Shown piece after piece: positions 8,745-17,908 of a stretch of 64,000 nucleotides of DNA. The number at the start of each line of letters is the position of its first letter. Position 1 is the first letter of the stretch. Position numbers and translations under genes: made by a program. The notes beneath the pieces are model-generated. The model had not been told where the DNA came from, searched no databases, and worked only from the letters and a program-made list of their open reading frames with translations. Source of the DNA: Leptolyngbya sp. Cla-17 (lineage in GTDB: Bacteria; Cyanobacteriota; Cyanobacteriia; Leptolyngbyales; Leptolyngbyaceae); the NCBI RefSeq assembly GCF_016807185.1, contig NZ_JAEVYN010000001.1, positions 1,548,781 through 1,612,780 on the forward strand. The letters run 5' to 3'.

Positions 8745-8879
8745 AGTAAATCAGCAAGATTGAGCTTCAATGGAATACATCAAACAAAGACATGGAGTAC
8801 GAAACTTCTTATCTCCAACTCAAGTGGACAGGGCATTATGGAATTTCCTCTTCGAGATGCGCTTCCGTTTTATATTCGA

Positions 8880-9935
8880 CTATCTAACCAAAGCTTTTCC
8901 GCCGAAGTAACTAATAAAAAAGCTTATTAACACAGAAATTAAAACAACTAGGGATGAAAGTATGAATGATATTAAAGTCTCAAGTAAATAATTTAATTCT
9001 TGAGTAGCTATTCTTAAATCAAGCTTGTAAAGAATGTCAATAAGCAAAGGATTTAAGCAGAAAATTCCTAATGACCACGAACTCAGAAAAGAAATACATA
9101 TTTTGATAGATTTTGATCTCTCCAAGAAGTCTTCAAGACCAATAGAAGCCATAACAACTAAACAGGTTACAAGCAATGTAGATAGCCGAAAGTAGACTTT
9201 TCTACCTGATGAGTCCCAATTTCCTAATAATTCTTCTTCTATACTTATTAGTATCGGAGATGTGAAAAGAAGAATAGCCTTAACTTGTAGGCTATGTAAC
9301 TTAGTTGAGTGAAGAACTGTTTTTATCTCTTCGTAATTTCGTCCTATAAAAGTTCCAAAAAACATATAGAAAAGATACAAAAAGGGTATTTCTAAGCAGT
9401 TTTGGTTTTCACAGAACATGGGAAAGTATGTAACGGGTATGTATGAAAATTCTGCAAGAATAGTAATCATAAATAGGGACGAACATGATAGTTTGGCTTG
9501 CCTTAACCACGGGTAAACCAACGTAAGTATTATCAGAACCACAAAATAGTACTGCCCTGAAAAACCAAAGCCTATCCAATGATTTGTAATGAATTTAATG
9601 ATAGAAGGATAATTGGGTTTGTGGTTGATAATGATATATACGCACGTCCAAAATACATATGGAATAATTAACCGAGATAAGCGGCTGCTGATAAAACGTT
9701 CTATAGATATGTTTAATTTATTTGTATCAGACGCAAAGCGTCTTTCAAGTAAGAAAAAACTAACTGTAATAAATACAGGTACGCAAAATCTAAAATAATT
9801 AGTAATTGGCAGCAAGCTTAGAGAATCAAATAAACCTAAGCTGGTATGAATATAAACTACTCCAAAAATGCTTAAAGCCTTGAGCAGATCAATCCAACGA
9901 TAGTAGCTTTTGCTTGCGGAGATATGAGGCTGCAT
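8880..9935 (-). CDS. Acyltransferase family 3 (OafA/NodX-like) membrane protein
   Basis: A 351-residue integral membrane protein of the acyltransferase-3 family, which O-acetylates or otherwise acylates extracellular polysaccharides, LPS and peptidoglycan. Evidence: an N-terminal YYRWIDLLKALSIFGVVYIH containing the conserved Arg/Asp and the His after helix 1, the RRLIIPYVFW-type turn as SRLSRLIIPYVFWTCVYI near residue 85, and about ten hydrophobic segments. The gene is clearly more AT-rich than its neighbours and has no GCGATCGC site, which suggests separate acquisition. It would decorate the glycan made by the surrounding enzymes. Confidence 0.85.
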   Translation of the reverse strand: MQPHISASKSYYRWIDLLKALSIFGVVYIHTSLGLFDSLSLLPITNYFRFCVPVFITVSFFLLERRFASDTNKLNISIERFISSRLSRLIIPYVFWTCVYIIINHKPNYPSIIKFITNHWIGFGFSGQYYFVVLIILTLVYPWLRQAKLSCSSLFMITILAEFSYIPVTYFPMFCENQNCLEIPFLYLFYMFFGTFIGRNYEEIKTVLHSTKLHSLQVKAILLFTSPILISIEEELLGNWDSSGRKVYFRLSTLLVTCLVVMASIGLEDFLERSKSIKICISFLSSWSLGIFCLNPLLIDILYKLDLRIATQELNYLLETLISFILSSLVVLISVLISFFISYFGGKALVR

Positions 9936-9981
9936 TGAATGTCTAATTTAAAGATTTGGAACAGAGTTAAGACGAGACTAC

Positions 9982-11106
9982 TCATAACTGATTGATGAAA
10001 TGGAGGTATTGCTCTGCAACCTTTTCATTCGTAAACTCTTGAGCACGTTCCTGCAAAATTTTTACATTAATTGAATGATTCAGCGTTGTGATGATGGCAT
10101 CTGCTAAAGCCTTATAGTCCCCAACAGGTACTAACTGACCATATTTTCCATTTTCTAAAATTTCAGCGGGACCACTCTCACAATCTGTTGAAACAACAGG
10201 GGTTCCGGTTGCCATTGCCTCAACCAGCACGTTGCCAAAGCCTTCATAGCGAGATGACAGCGCAAAAACAGCCGCTTTTGCCATGTAAGCGTAAGGATTT
10301 TCGGTAAAGCCAAACAATTGGGCATCTTGCTCTAACTTTAAATCGTGAATGAGTGCCTCTAATGCCTGCTTTTGATCAGGTTCACCCCCAATAATTAGAA
10401 GACGAGCTAAACGCTGCTGCCGCACTAGGGCAAAGGCTCGAATTAGGGTGGCAAAATCTTTTTGTGGGTGGAGTCTACCTGCTCCTAAAATGACAGGGGG
10501 TTCACCGCTCGCAAACCAGGGATGCTCAATCGCTTCCTGTGCTTTGCTGCTCAAATCGCTCGTGACAACTGGGTTGTAGATTGTTTGAATTTTTTCTAAA
10601 GATAAGTTTGTTAACTTAGCAACATCTTCAGCGACTCCTTTTGACACGGCAATAATGCCATCGGAGGTTCGATAAAAATGCTTGAAAGTAAACAGCTTAA
10701 GCTTGGCTCTAAAACTCGATAACTTGCCAAAATAGCGAGAAACATGGACATGCACTACCTGAATGATTTTTGTGGGGCTATGGGAAAGGTTTCCGGCAAA
10801 ATTGGCTAAACCGACATAGTCTCCATTGGATAGCAATGCAAGCGGCTGTTTTTGATCTAAATAACGCTTGAGCTTAATTAGCTTTTTGAAATAGATTGTT
10901 TTGCTAATTGGCAATTCTAAATCAACTGTTTGAATTTGCGGCGGTAGGTTTGCCATCACTGCCCGATGATAATCTGTTACCTCTGGTACAACCAGATCGA
11001 CATAGAATCCTTTGGAGACAAAAGATTGAGCTAAGTTCAGCACAACGCGATCGCCTCCATTCCCGGTCATTGGCGTAATAAACAAGCTAATTAGGTTTTT
11101 GTTCAT
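9982..11106 (-). CDS. Glycosyltransferase family 4
   Basis: The protein is about 374 residues from the ATG at 11106 (MNKNLISLFITPMTGNGGDR); an in-frame start at 11154 adds 16 residues but the family homology begins at LISLFI. It has the N-terminal GNGGDRVVLNLAQSF loop, the donor-side GAGRLHPQKDFATLI block, and EX7E in YEGFGNVLVEAMATGTPVVS followed by CESGPAEIL. The CESGP variant is common in GT4 enzymes of capsule and N-acetylgalactosamine-type pathways, but specificity is inferred weakly. Confidence 0.92.
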   Translation of the reverse strand: MNKNLISLFITPMTGNGGDRVVLNLAQSFVSKGFYVDLVVPEVTDYHRAVMANLPPQIQTVDLELPISKTIYFKKLIKLKRYLDQKQPLALLSNGDYVGLANFAGNLSHSPTKIIQVVHVHVSRYFGKLSSFRAKLKLFTFKHFYRTSDGIIAVSKGVAEDVAKLTNLSLEKIQTIYNPVVTSDLSSKAQEAIEHPWFASGEPPVILGAGRLHPQKDFATLIRAFALVRQQRLARLLIIGGEPDQKQALEALIHDLKLEQDAQLFGFTENPYAYMAKAAVFALSSRYEGFGNVLVEAMATGTPVVSTDCESGPAEILENGKYGQLVPVGDYKALADAIITTLNHSINVKILQERAQEFTNEKVAEQYLHFINQL

Positions 11107-11203
11107 ATGTGAGCTACACAATCTACTTAGCGGTGCCTCACTTGCATGAATCAAGCAGGAAGCTCAATGTGCAGATGAGGCTGTACAAACTCATAGTCAA
11201 GAA

Positions 11204-12343
11204 TCAACTGATAGCAACCATGTCTTCAAAGCGATCAACATAAGCTTTTGCCTGTTGCTGCCAGCTATACTGCTCAGCTACTTTTCTGGCGGCTTGCCCC
11301 ATTTGATAGAGGTTCTCAGGATCATCCATCAGCTGATTTAATGCCTCAGTTAGACTCTGCACATCATCAGGATTAGACAGTACGACCCCACAATCAGATG
11401 TCACAATCTCCGAGCCTCCGGTTGTTTGTGCTGTAATCACAGGCAACCCTGATGCCATTGCTTCTAGGAGCGCGAGACTACAAGCCTCATATCGGGAGGG
11501 AAACACAAACAGGTCAACCGCTTGCATCAATTTAGGAATGTCTCGCCTGTATCCAATGAAGTGAACCCGCTCCTTGACGCAAAGTTTCTCGGCTAGTTGA
11601 GGATATGGGCTTTTTTCAACGCCTGCTGCAACAACCAGATGTAACTTTGGCACCTGCACCAAAGCATGTAAAACGGTGTCTAAGTTTTTTCGGGGTGTAC
11701 GAATATCACCCGCAAATAGTGCCAATGGAATATTACCAGGCAGTTCTAAAGCTTGACGATCCACTCGACCTGGATAAAACTCATTTAAATCCACCCCATT
11801 TAATACGACTTGAATTGATTCCCCCGGAATTCCAAGCCTGACAATTTCTTGCTTAACTTTTTCAGAGACAGCAATAATTACCTTTGTATTACGAAAGGCT
11901 TTCGCTTCCCACTGAGTATTAAGAGTGGAATATAGCCAGTGATAGAGGCCATGTAGATTACGGTTACGGATTCCTCGATCGGGATTAACATTTGACTCTA
12001 ACCAGGCACTGTGGACAAAGTGAACTGCATTGACATCGCTGCTAGCTGATGTAATCGCACCATTAACCTTAATCAAATCAAATTCCGCTTGATGTTGCTT
12101 GAGCCATCTGGCACTTTTGTAGGAAAAGATGGCTTCTCTTATCAGCGCCGATGGAAACCGCTTTGCTGGAATAGACACCCATTGAACTTGCGGATGTTCA
12201 TAGAGATCGGGCGCAACACTGCTAGCCACTAGTGTGACTTGATGCCCCCGTTCAATGGCTTCTTGAGCAACTTCATAGTTGACTCGTCCCTGCCCATTTC
12301 CTTTCGCCACGATCGCAGTGACAATGCAAAGTTTCATGTTCAA
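11204..12343 (-). CDS. Glycosyltransferase family 4
   Basis: A 379-residue GT-B enzyme beginning MNMKLCIVTAIVAKGNGQGR. The second half has LFAGDIRTPRKNLDTVLHAL, a WabH-like donor-binding block, and EX7E in EACSLALLEAMASGLPVITA followed by GGSEIV. Cytoplasmic assembly of the exopolysaccharide repeat unit is the inferred role. The 330-bp spacer upstream (12344-12673), the longest gap so far inside this part of the locus, may hold a separate promoter. Confidence 0.92.
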   Translation of the reverse strand: MNMKLCIVTAIVAKGNGQGRVNYEVAQEAIERGHQVTLVASSVAPDLYEHPQVQWVSIPAKRFPSALIREAIFSYKSARWLKQHQAEFDLIKVNGAITSASSDVNAVHFVHSAWLESNVNPDRGIRNRNLHGLYHWLYSTLNTQWEAKAFRNTKVIIAVSEKVKQEIVRLGIPGESIQVVLNGVDLNEFYPGRVDRQALELPGNIPLALFAGDIRTPRKNLDTVLHALVQVPKLHLVVAAGVEKSPYPQLAEKLCVKERVHFIGYRRDIPKLMQAVDLFVFPSRYEACSLALLEAMASGLPVITAQTTGGSEIVTSDCGVVLSNPDDVQSLTEALNQLMDDPENLYQMGQAARKVAEQYSWQQQAKAYVDRFEDMVAIS

Positions 12344-12673
12344 CTTCTTTCAATAGAATGCTGTATCACTGATTACGGAAAACAAGAGTCGATGAATCTT
12401 CTATAACTCTCAAAGAAGACGTATAAAAGAATTGATCTGACTAGCTCGATTTTGCGAGTTATTTAGTAAAGTGCAGATACGTTTACAAAATTAATTAAAA
12501 CACCTGCAACTAATCACTAATTCTGTGATTTTTTTGATTTACCGTATTGATGTACAGTTCTTTACAGAAACTATATTTTGGGAGCTTTCACTTCACATCA
12601 GATTCAACATTTTTAGATGTCATACCGTTGGTGCTCAGTGTCTAGTTTTATCGGTACCAAGGATTGAGCAGAA
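12344..12673. other. AT-rich gene-free spacer in the polysaccharide locus
   Basis: No open frame of useful length was found on either strand. A small AATCAC/GTGATT hairpin followed by six T residues lies at 12512-12534 on the plus strand, of doubtful meaning. The spacer lies just upstream of the GT4 gene at 11204-12343 and could carry its promoter; I could not identify convincing -35/-10 boxes. Confidence 0.4.
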
Positions 12674-14101
12674 CTACCGACTCGGTCGAATCATCGCTTG
12701 ATCAGCATAGTATTTACTTGCTGCCATACCCATGCCCAAAAAGCCCCACAAAATTATGGCGACATCACCCGCAAAAATGTTGTTGAGCCAAACTTGTGCT
12801 AGACAACCAACCACAATCGCTCTGCTGGCACTACTGAACGGATCATTGCGACTTTCTTTAGTTTGAAAAAGCTGATAAAGGATCAACACAATGCCAGCCA
12901 AGTAGGGAAGTGTGCCAAACCAACCAAGGGTTAACAGTAGCGGCAAGACTCCACTATCGCTACCACCGATCGCCGATTCAGGTAAAGATCTTCCTTGCCC
13001 ACCAATGCCACTGCCGACAAACTCGGTCACTGCGATCGACAGCAAATCGTTATAGCCTTGCTGCCGCTCTTGCAGGCTAAAGTCATCCCCTGATCCTGCT
13101 TCTGAGAGGCTTTCTAAGCGTTGTCGAATTGGTGTGGCAAAGGGTTCAATATTTGCCAAGGGCACCACGAGCAATGCCATCAGTAAAAGGGTCAGCACTA
13201 GCCGCATTTGAAACTTGAGACTGAGAGAAGGGAGAAATGCGAGTAAGCCTACCACCCAGCCTAACCAAGCTGATCGAGCGGCTGTCAACAAAAAGGCAAT
13301 GTATCCGGTTCCTGAGGCTGCAAACCGCAACTGTTCATTGCTGGTGAGAATCAGAATTAAACCTGCCATCATTGTATTGGCAAAATCTTGGGGTGAGCCT
13401 TGTGTTCCAAAGACACGAATTTCAAATGGAAACGGATTACCAAATGAATTAGCATCTATATTATTCAGGTAAAACCGATCCCACTCTGGTGCAACACAAT
13501 ACTGAAAGATGCCATACCCTCCCATCACCAGCACTCCTAGCACAAACGTGCGTTGGATCACCTGGCGATAGGCGGGATAGGATTGCCAATGAATAAATAG
13601 ATGAAAACTAAATACAATCGGCATCACCCAACCCATTAGACCAATGATAGATTGCAGGTCTGGGCGACCTCCATTGATGAACCCGACCAAGCAGCCATAA
13701 ACGACTGCCAGCAAGCTCAGTAAAAAAGGCATGCCTCCTTGACGGGACGCTTTGGGTAAATATTTCACTAAAGTGATCAGACAAATGCTGGTGACTAGTA
13801 GGCTGGCTGTGCTCCAACGACCCGGCGTAACATAGCCACTTTGTTGGTCAATAATGCGCCGCACCAGGGAACCCAAGAAGCCCATCCACCAAACATAGCC
13901 AACGTATAAAACTGGGGTGCGAAGGTAGAGGAACAAACCAACGGCAACCGAACCCAGGGGAAACAGAGGCACCAGCAACTTTCCACCTCTGCCTAGTAAA
14001 CACAGGGCAAGAAAAACGCTCCAAACTCCAATTATCAGCCGCGCCTGTTTGGTGTAGTTGGGAGAAGACTGGTTAACGGGGAGTGACGGTTGATTTAACA
14101 C
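12674..14101 (-). CDS. O-antigen ligase/polymerase (Wzy/WaaL-like) membrane protein
   Basis: A 475-residue polytopic membrane protein with about 11-12 hydrophobic segments and one large soluble loop (about residues 310-375, containing RQRLESLSEAGSGDDFSLQER). The short motif TAARSAWLGW just before the loop is typical of the Wzy_C/O-antigen ligase family, where the Arg before Ser/Ala is conserved. The role would be polymerising or ligating lipid-linked repeat units on the outer face of the plasma membrane. It is the only polymerase candidate in the locus. No Wzx flippase accompanies it here. Confidence 0.85.
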   Translation of the reverse strand: MLNQPSLPVNQSSPNYTKQARLIIGVWSVFLALCLLGRGGKLLVPLFPLGSVAVGLFLYLRTPVLYVGYVWWMGFLGSLVRRIIDQQSGYVTPGRWSTASLLVTSICLITLVKYLPKASRQGGMPFLLSLLAVVYGCLVGFINGGRPDLQSIIGLMGWVMPIVFSFHLFIHWQSYPAYRQVIQRTFVLGVLVMGGYGIFQYCVAPEWDRFYLNNIDANSFGNPFPFEIRVFGTQGSPQDFANTMMAGLILILTSNEQLRFAASGTGYIAFLLTAARSAWLGWVVGLLAFLPSLSLKFQMRLVLTLLLMALLVVPLANIEPFATPIRQRLESLSEAGSGDDFSLQERQQGYNDLLSIAVTEFVGSGIGGQGRSLPESAIGGSDSGVLPLLLTLGWFGTLPYLAGIVLILYQLFQTKESRNDPFSSASRAIVVGCLAQVWLNNIFAGDVAIILWGFLGMGMAASKYYADQAMIRPSR

Positions 14102-14133
14102 AGTTAACAGATGAGATTACGCTGCTGTTTTCA

Positions 14134-15105
14134 CTATTCGTGGATCGCTTGGGTAGATCCGGAGGGTGGGCGATCGCTCTGACTTTGCCGCCATGTTTGC
14201 CAGCCTTGCCAACGCCCTTGTACTGAAGCCAATAATTTACGGGTGGCAAGCGTTGTCTCACTGGGAAACAACCGTACCCATTGGACGCTACCTAAAGACT
14301 GCCGGGTTCCAATTAAGACAGCCCACATCAAAAAAATAATTCGCTGGAACCAAGAGAAGTGTTCTAGCAGTGCCAAGGTTTCGTTATGAACAGCATTGAT
14401 ATAGGCGATCGCATTAAACTGTTGCCGTTGATCTTCATCAAATCGTTGGGCGATGTAGTGATCAACCAAAATTGCCGGATCGTAGATTAACGTCCAGCCT
14501 TTGCGCCTTAGCTCCAGACAAAAGGCAACCTCAAAATGAACCTGAGCGCCCGTACCCCTCAGGCGTTGGTCAAATCGAAGGTCAGTGAATACTGATCGCC
14601 GAAAGCTCATATTCACCCCTTTCAGGACATCCACCTCACGGGCTGTCCCAACTCCGCGATGATGTTCGCCAATCAGCCTGCCATGCCATTGCAATAGCCC
14701 GACCGTGGTGGCTCGTTCCTCTTCAAACCAGGGTTCCGTTCGTTGAATGATGTCTCGTCCACCCACTCCACCCGCGCGATCATCTTTTAGATAATAAAAC
14801 TCCATTCGTTCGAGCCAGTCGGCATGGGGTGCAGCATCATCATCGGTGAAGGCAATAATGTCTCCCGTGGCGGCTTCAACTCCAACATTCATCGCCGCAA
14901 TTACCCCAGGAACTTTTACCTGCAAGGTTTTGAGCGGTAAAAATCCGACATCAAAGGAATCTAGGAACATCCAGGATTCAATGTCGGAGTCTCTAACAAC
15001 AATAATTAATTCATCTGCTAAGCGAGTTTGTTGCCTAAGGGCATTAAGACAGCGAGCGAGGTCATTTACACGGCGATAGGTTGGCACGATCACACTAATT
15101 TTCAT
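14134..15105 (-). CDS. Glycosyltransferase family 2
   Basis: A 323-residue GT-A enzyme. MKISVIVPTYRRVNDLARCL opens the fold, LIIVVRDSD follows, and the metal site is DIIAFTDDDAAPH (about residues 85-97). GVNMSFRRSVF and the later LELRRKGW stretch form the acceptor half. A hydrophobic C-terminal segment (about 258-275, IIFLMWAVLIG) suggests membrane contact. Its ATG lies within the last 11 bases of the upstream GT4 gene, so the pair is translationally coupled. Confidence 0.9.
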   Translation of the reverse strand: MKISVIVPTYRRVNDLARCLNALRQQTRLADELIIVVRDSDIESWMFLDSFDVGFLPLKTLQVKVPGVIAAMNVGVEAATGDIIAFTDDDAAPHADWLERMEFYYLKDDRAGGVGGRDIIQRTEPWFEEERATTVGLLQWHGRLIGEHHRGVGTAREVDVLKGVNMSFRRSVFTDLRFDQRLRGTGAQVHFEVAFCLELRRKGWTLIYDPAILVDHYIAQRFDEDQRQQFNAIAYINAVHNETLALLEHFSWFQRIIFLMWAVLIGTRQSLGSVQWVRLFPSETTLATRKLLASVQGRWQGWQTWRQSQSDRPPSGSTQAIHE

Positions 15106-16240
15106 ATCGAAAGCCTCTTTTTTCTAGTGCTTTTTTATAGATAGATAAGCGCTTTTGGGCAATGTTACTCCAAGCGTAGTGTTGAGCAGTGGTGTAGGCA
15201 TTCCGTCTCAGCCTTTCTAGCTCAGAGCGATCCTGGATTAAATAAGTTAATGATTGAGAAATGGCTTGAATACTACGAACCGGAATTACAATGCCATTTT
15301 CCCCATGAGTAACAATTTCAGTGGGACCAGGAATATTGGTCACTACGGGTGCTAAACCACACGCCATTGATTCAGGTAGTACCAACGGAAAGCCCTCTGA
15401 CAGTGAGGGAAACAGCAAGATGTGATGATTCTTTAGTAGGTCAGGTAGCTGATCGTGAGGATAACTGGACACGACTTGTATACGATCGCGAAGAATTGGG
15501 TCAAAATCCGCATAAATTAAGTCTTCTGGGCAACCTGTGCCTAAGAAGCTGACGGTTACGTGTTGATGTTGCAGCAAAATTTCGTTTAGCGCAGGAGTAC
15601 TGTAATGAATTCCTTTACGCGAGATATAGGTGCCTACCTGGGCGATCGAGATCGTTGCAGTGCTTGAAGACGGAGTATGGTCGAGTGGAAGATTGAGAAA
15701 ATCAGTTGGAATGCCATTGGCAACTACATGAACTCGCTCAGACTGAACATGTAGTTCTTCAATCACATATTCAGCATCCTGTTGATTGAGCATGAAAACA
15801 CAATCGGCACAGCGAAGCGACGTTGAAACTTCCCATAGGTGAAATCCACCCCTGTAAAGGGGGTATTTCCAGCTTAAGTTTAGTTTGCCAAGACGCGCTT
15901 CCTCTAATATTGCCAAATGAGCAATATGTTCAAGACCATGACTATGAGTCACTAAAAGAGGCTGGCTGGAGGACTTATTGTGAAGAAATTTTCCCCAAAT
16001 CCAAGCATCTCCAGTTGAGGCATCAATGACATCAAATTGATGCTGGCGGTTATGTTGATGTATATAATTGGCGGCAAATTCGGGAAAGAAAACACCGGGT
16101 ATGTGTTTGGGCAGATTATCGTGGGAGAGATAGTGCACCTCATGCCCCAAACTCTCGTAAACTTGCCCCAACTTAAGCACAGTACCGGGTGCTCCAGCGT
16201 TCGGGTCGAGCTGATGATGAATAGTTAGTAGGATTTTCAT
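15095..16240 (-). CDS. Glycosyltransferase family 4
   Basis: The protein is 381 residues from the ATG at 16240, chosen because GAGGTG lies 5-6 bases before it; an in-frame GTG at 16258 would add six residues. N-terminal MKILLTIHHQLDPNAGAPGT carries the glycine-rich loop. The C-terminal half has a YISRKGIHYSTPAL block and EX7E in EGFPLVLPESMACGLAPVVT followed by IPGPTEIV. It overlaps the downstream GT2 by 11 bp. Sugar specificity is unknown. Confidence 0.92.
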   Translation of the reverse strand: MKILLTIHHQLDPNAGAPGTVLKLGQVYESLGHEVHYLSHDNLPKHIPGVFFPEFAANYIHQHNRQHQFDVIDASTGDAWIWGKFLHNKSSSQPLLVTHSHGLEHIAHLAILEEARLGKLNLSWKYPLYRGGFHLWEVSTSLRCADCVFMLNQQDAEYVIEELHVQSERVHVVANGIPTDFLNLPLDHTPSSSTATISIAQVGTYISRKGIHYSTPALNEILLQHQHVTVSFLGTGCPEDLIYADFDPILRDRIQVVSSYPHDQLPDLLKNHHILLFPSLSEGFPLVLPESMACGLAPVVTNIPGPTEIVTHGENGIVIPVRSIQAISQSLTYLIQDRSELERLRRNAYTTAQHYAWSNIAQKRLSIYKKALEKRGFRYEN

Positions 16241-16274
16241 GATGTCACCTCGGCTCACTGGCAGGGTTAGTTAG

Positions 16275-17552
16275 TTACGAAACAGAGGTATCAGAATAGG
16301 TTGAAAGTTCAAGTGCTTCTGAGGGTTGCAACCCAGATCGAATGTGATGTTGCACCAGGTTGACAATGTTGGCGCGATCGTAATGCTGGATCGCTGCTGC
16401 CCGAGCGTTTGTGCCTAAGCGATGGCAGAGGTCGTCATTCTTCAACAACTGCACACAGGCGGCGGCATATTCAGCGGCTGAGTCACGCAGCAAAAAATCT
16501 TGGTCGGGCCTCATCTCCAGTCCCTCGGCTCCAATTCGGCTGGCAACGATGGGTTTGCCATAAGCGGCTGCTTCAATCATTTTGACGCGCGTTCCACCAC
16601 CCGAAAAAATTGGACAGCAGACAACCCGCGATCGCCGATACAGCGCCTTCAAATCCTGAACAAATCCAGTGAATTCAACCCCGGTGGGCGATTGGTCATA
16701 CGCTCGAATCGTGTCAGCCGCGCTGCCAGCAATTAGCAGCCTTGCCTCTGGCATCTGCTGCTGCACTAGGGGAAACACTTGTTCAATCAGAAAGTTAGCG
16801 GCGTGATTGTTGGGCGGATAGCTATAGGTGCCCAGAAGCAGCAGCGTGGGTTCAGGCGTGATAGCTGAGGTGGCAGGAATGGAAATTGCGTTGGGAATCA
16901 CCGTTACGCCAGGTAGTTGCCAGCGGTTGGCTAAGTAGTCATGATCGTGATCAGAACAAATAAAGCTGCGAGCGGCAAGGCGAATGCTATGGCACTCTTG
17001 CTGCCATAGCACGGGAATGTGTAATCCATACAGCCGAGTGATTAAGCTGGAGGGAGGTTGATTGATCGAGCGCAGCAGCTTGATGTGTTCGATGTCGTCG
17101 AGATCGAAAAAAACGGGCGGCAGGGGGTGGCGAGTTCGCAGCACCGGACACATGGACTGCAGTCGATGTACAAAGATGGCAGCAGGTTGGCGTTGCAGGC
17201 AGGTTTCTAGCGCTTGAACTTGAGCGGGTTGACTGGTTCTAATAAACCCTGGTTGGCGAAACAGGCTAACGATACCGCCCACCTGCTGTTGCCAAAGTGG
17301 CACTGTAGGGTGAGGCTCAAACTTGGGACATTGAAACAGTGTAATGTTGACGTTCCAATAGGCGGAAAGAGAGCGTTCACGGGCGGCGATCGCGATGGGT
17401 GAGCTATCGGTGTCTGGGGCAACGTACAGCAGCACATCCAGTTGCCCCAGCCGCCCCAGAGCTTCAACAAACATACCCATGCGCCGTTGAATTCCCTCAA
17501 ATGCGGTTTGCAAATCGGTGGGAGCATCGCTGGAAATAAACAATAATCGCAT
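16275..17552 (-). CDS. Glycosyltransferase family 4/1-like
   Basis: A 425-residue GT-B protein beginning MRLLFISSDAPTDLQTAFEG. The donor side has LLLLGTYSYPPNNHAANFLI, LLIAGSA, and a glycine-rich variant of the EX7E region, CPIFSGGGTRVKMIEAAAYG, followed by KPIVASRIGAEGL. That variant is characteristic of a GT4 subgroup (PEP-CTERM/XrtA-associated sugar transferases among them). It precedes the GT4 at 15095-16240 by 34 bp. Exact sugar unknown. Confidence 0.9.
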   Translation of the reverse strand: MRLLFISSDAPTDLQTAFEGIQRRMGMFVEALGRLGQLDVLLYVAPDTDSSPIAIAARERSLSAYWNVNITLFQCPKFEPHPTVPLWQQQVGGIVSLFRQPGFIRTSQPAQVQALETCLQRQPAAIFVHRLQSMCPVLRTRHPLPPVFFDLDDIEHIKLLRSINQPPSSLITRLYGLHIPVLWQQECHSIRLAARSFICSDHDHDYLANRWQLPGVTVIPNAISIPATSAITPEPTLLLLGTYSYPPNNHAANFLIEQVFPLVQQQMPEARLLIAGSAADTIRAYDQSPTGVEFTGFVQDLKALYRRSRVVCCPIFSGGGTRVKMIEAAAYGKPIVASRIGAEGLEMRPDQDFLLRDSAAEYAAACVQLLKNDDLCHRLGTNARAAAIQHYDRANIVNLVQHHIRSGLQPSEALELSTYSDTSVS

Positions 17553-17908
17553 GATATTTAATAGTTTCCAAGCTAGAAAAACAGCTTCTAGAAAGCTAGA
17601 AAAACAGCTTCTAGAATTCTAAGTAATTGCGTACTTCTTTCCAAACGATGTCTGGGCTAATACGTGTATTTGATTGAACGACAACAAAGACTTTCTAGAA
17701 TCTTAAATCTTTCATAATCTTTAAGTATGAGTGGAAGTACACCATCTATCTTTTGCGATGTCATCGCTAGATTTCCTCCAAAGAATTCTTTCCACATTAA
17801 TTAAAAATATTTCAAAGACACAAGCCATTTTTCATAGCTTCTCAAACCTCTTCTATTGTTTTTTGAGCAAACAAATTAATTCAACGGCAGAGTTTTACCT
17901 TGATGAAT
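17553..17908. other. AT-rich spacer with tandem repeat
   Basis: The spacer lacks a convincing gene. An open frame of about 68 codons on plus (17731-17937) overlaps the end of the GT2 gene and has no family resemblance. The left end holds a 23-bp tandem repeat at 17571-17616. The base composition is visibly more AT-rich than the flanking GT4 gene, marking a compositional boundary inside the locus. Confidence 0.5.
17571..17616. repeat. Two tandem copies of a 23-bp unit
   Basis: Copies 17571-17593 and 17594-17616 are identical except at the last base and begin AGCTAGAAAAACAGCTTCTA. Each unit contains an internal inverted element (CTAGAA and TTCTAG), so single units can fold. They lie just upstream of the start of the GT4 gene ending at 16275, where they could affect its transcription. 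Confidence 0.75.

Noticed and set aside
17571..17616. Possible CRISPR array
   Set aside because: Only two directly adjoining repeat units with no spacers; no CRISPR-like array was seen anywhere in the window.
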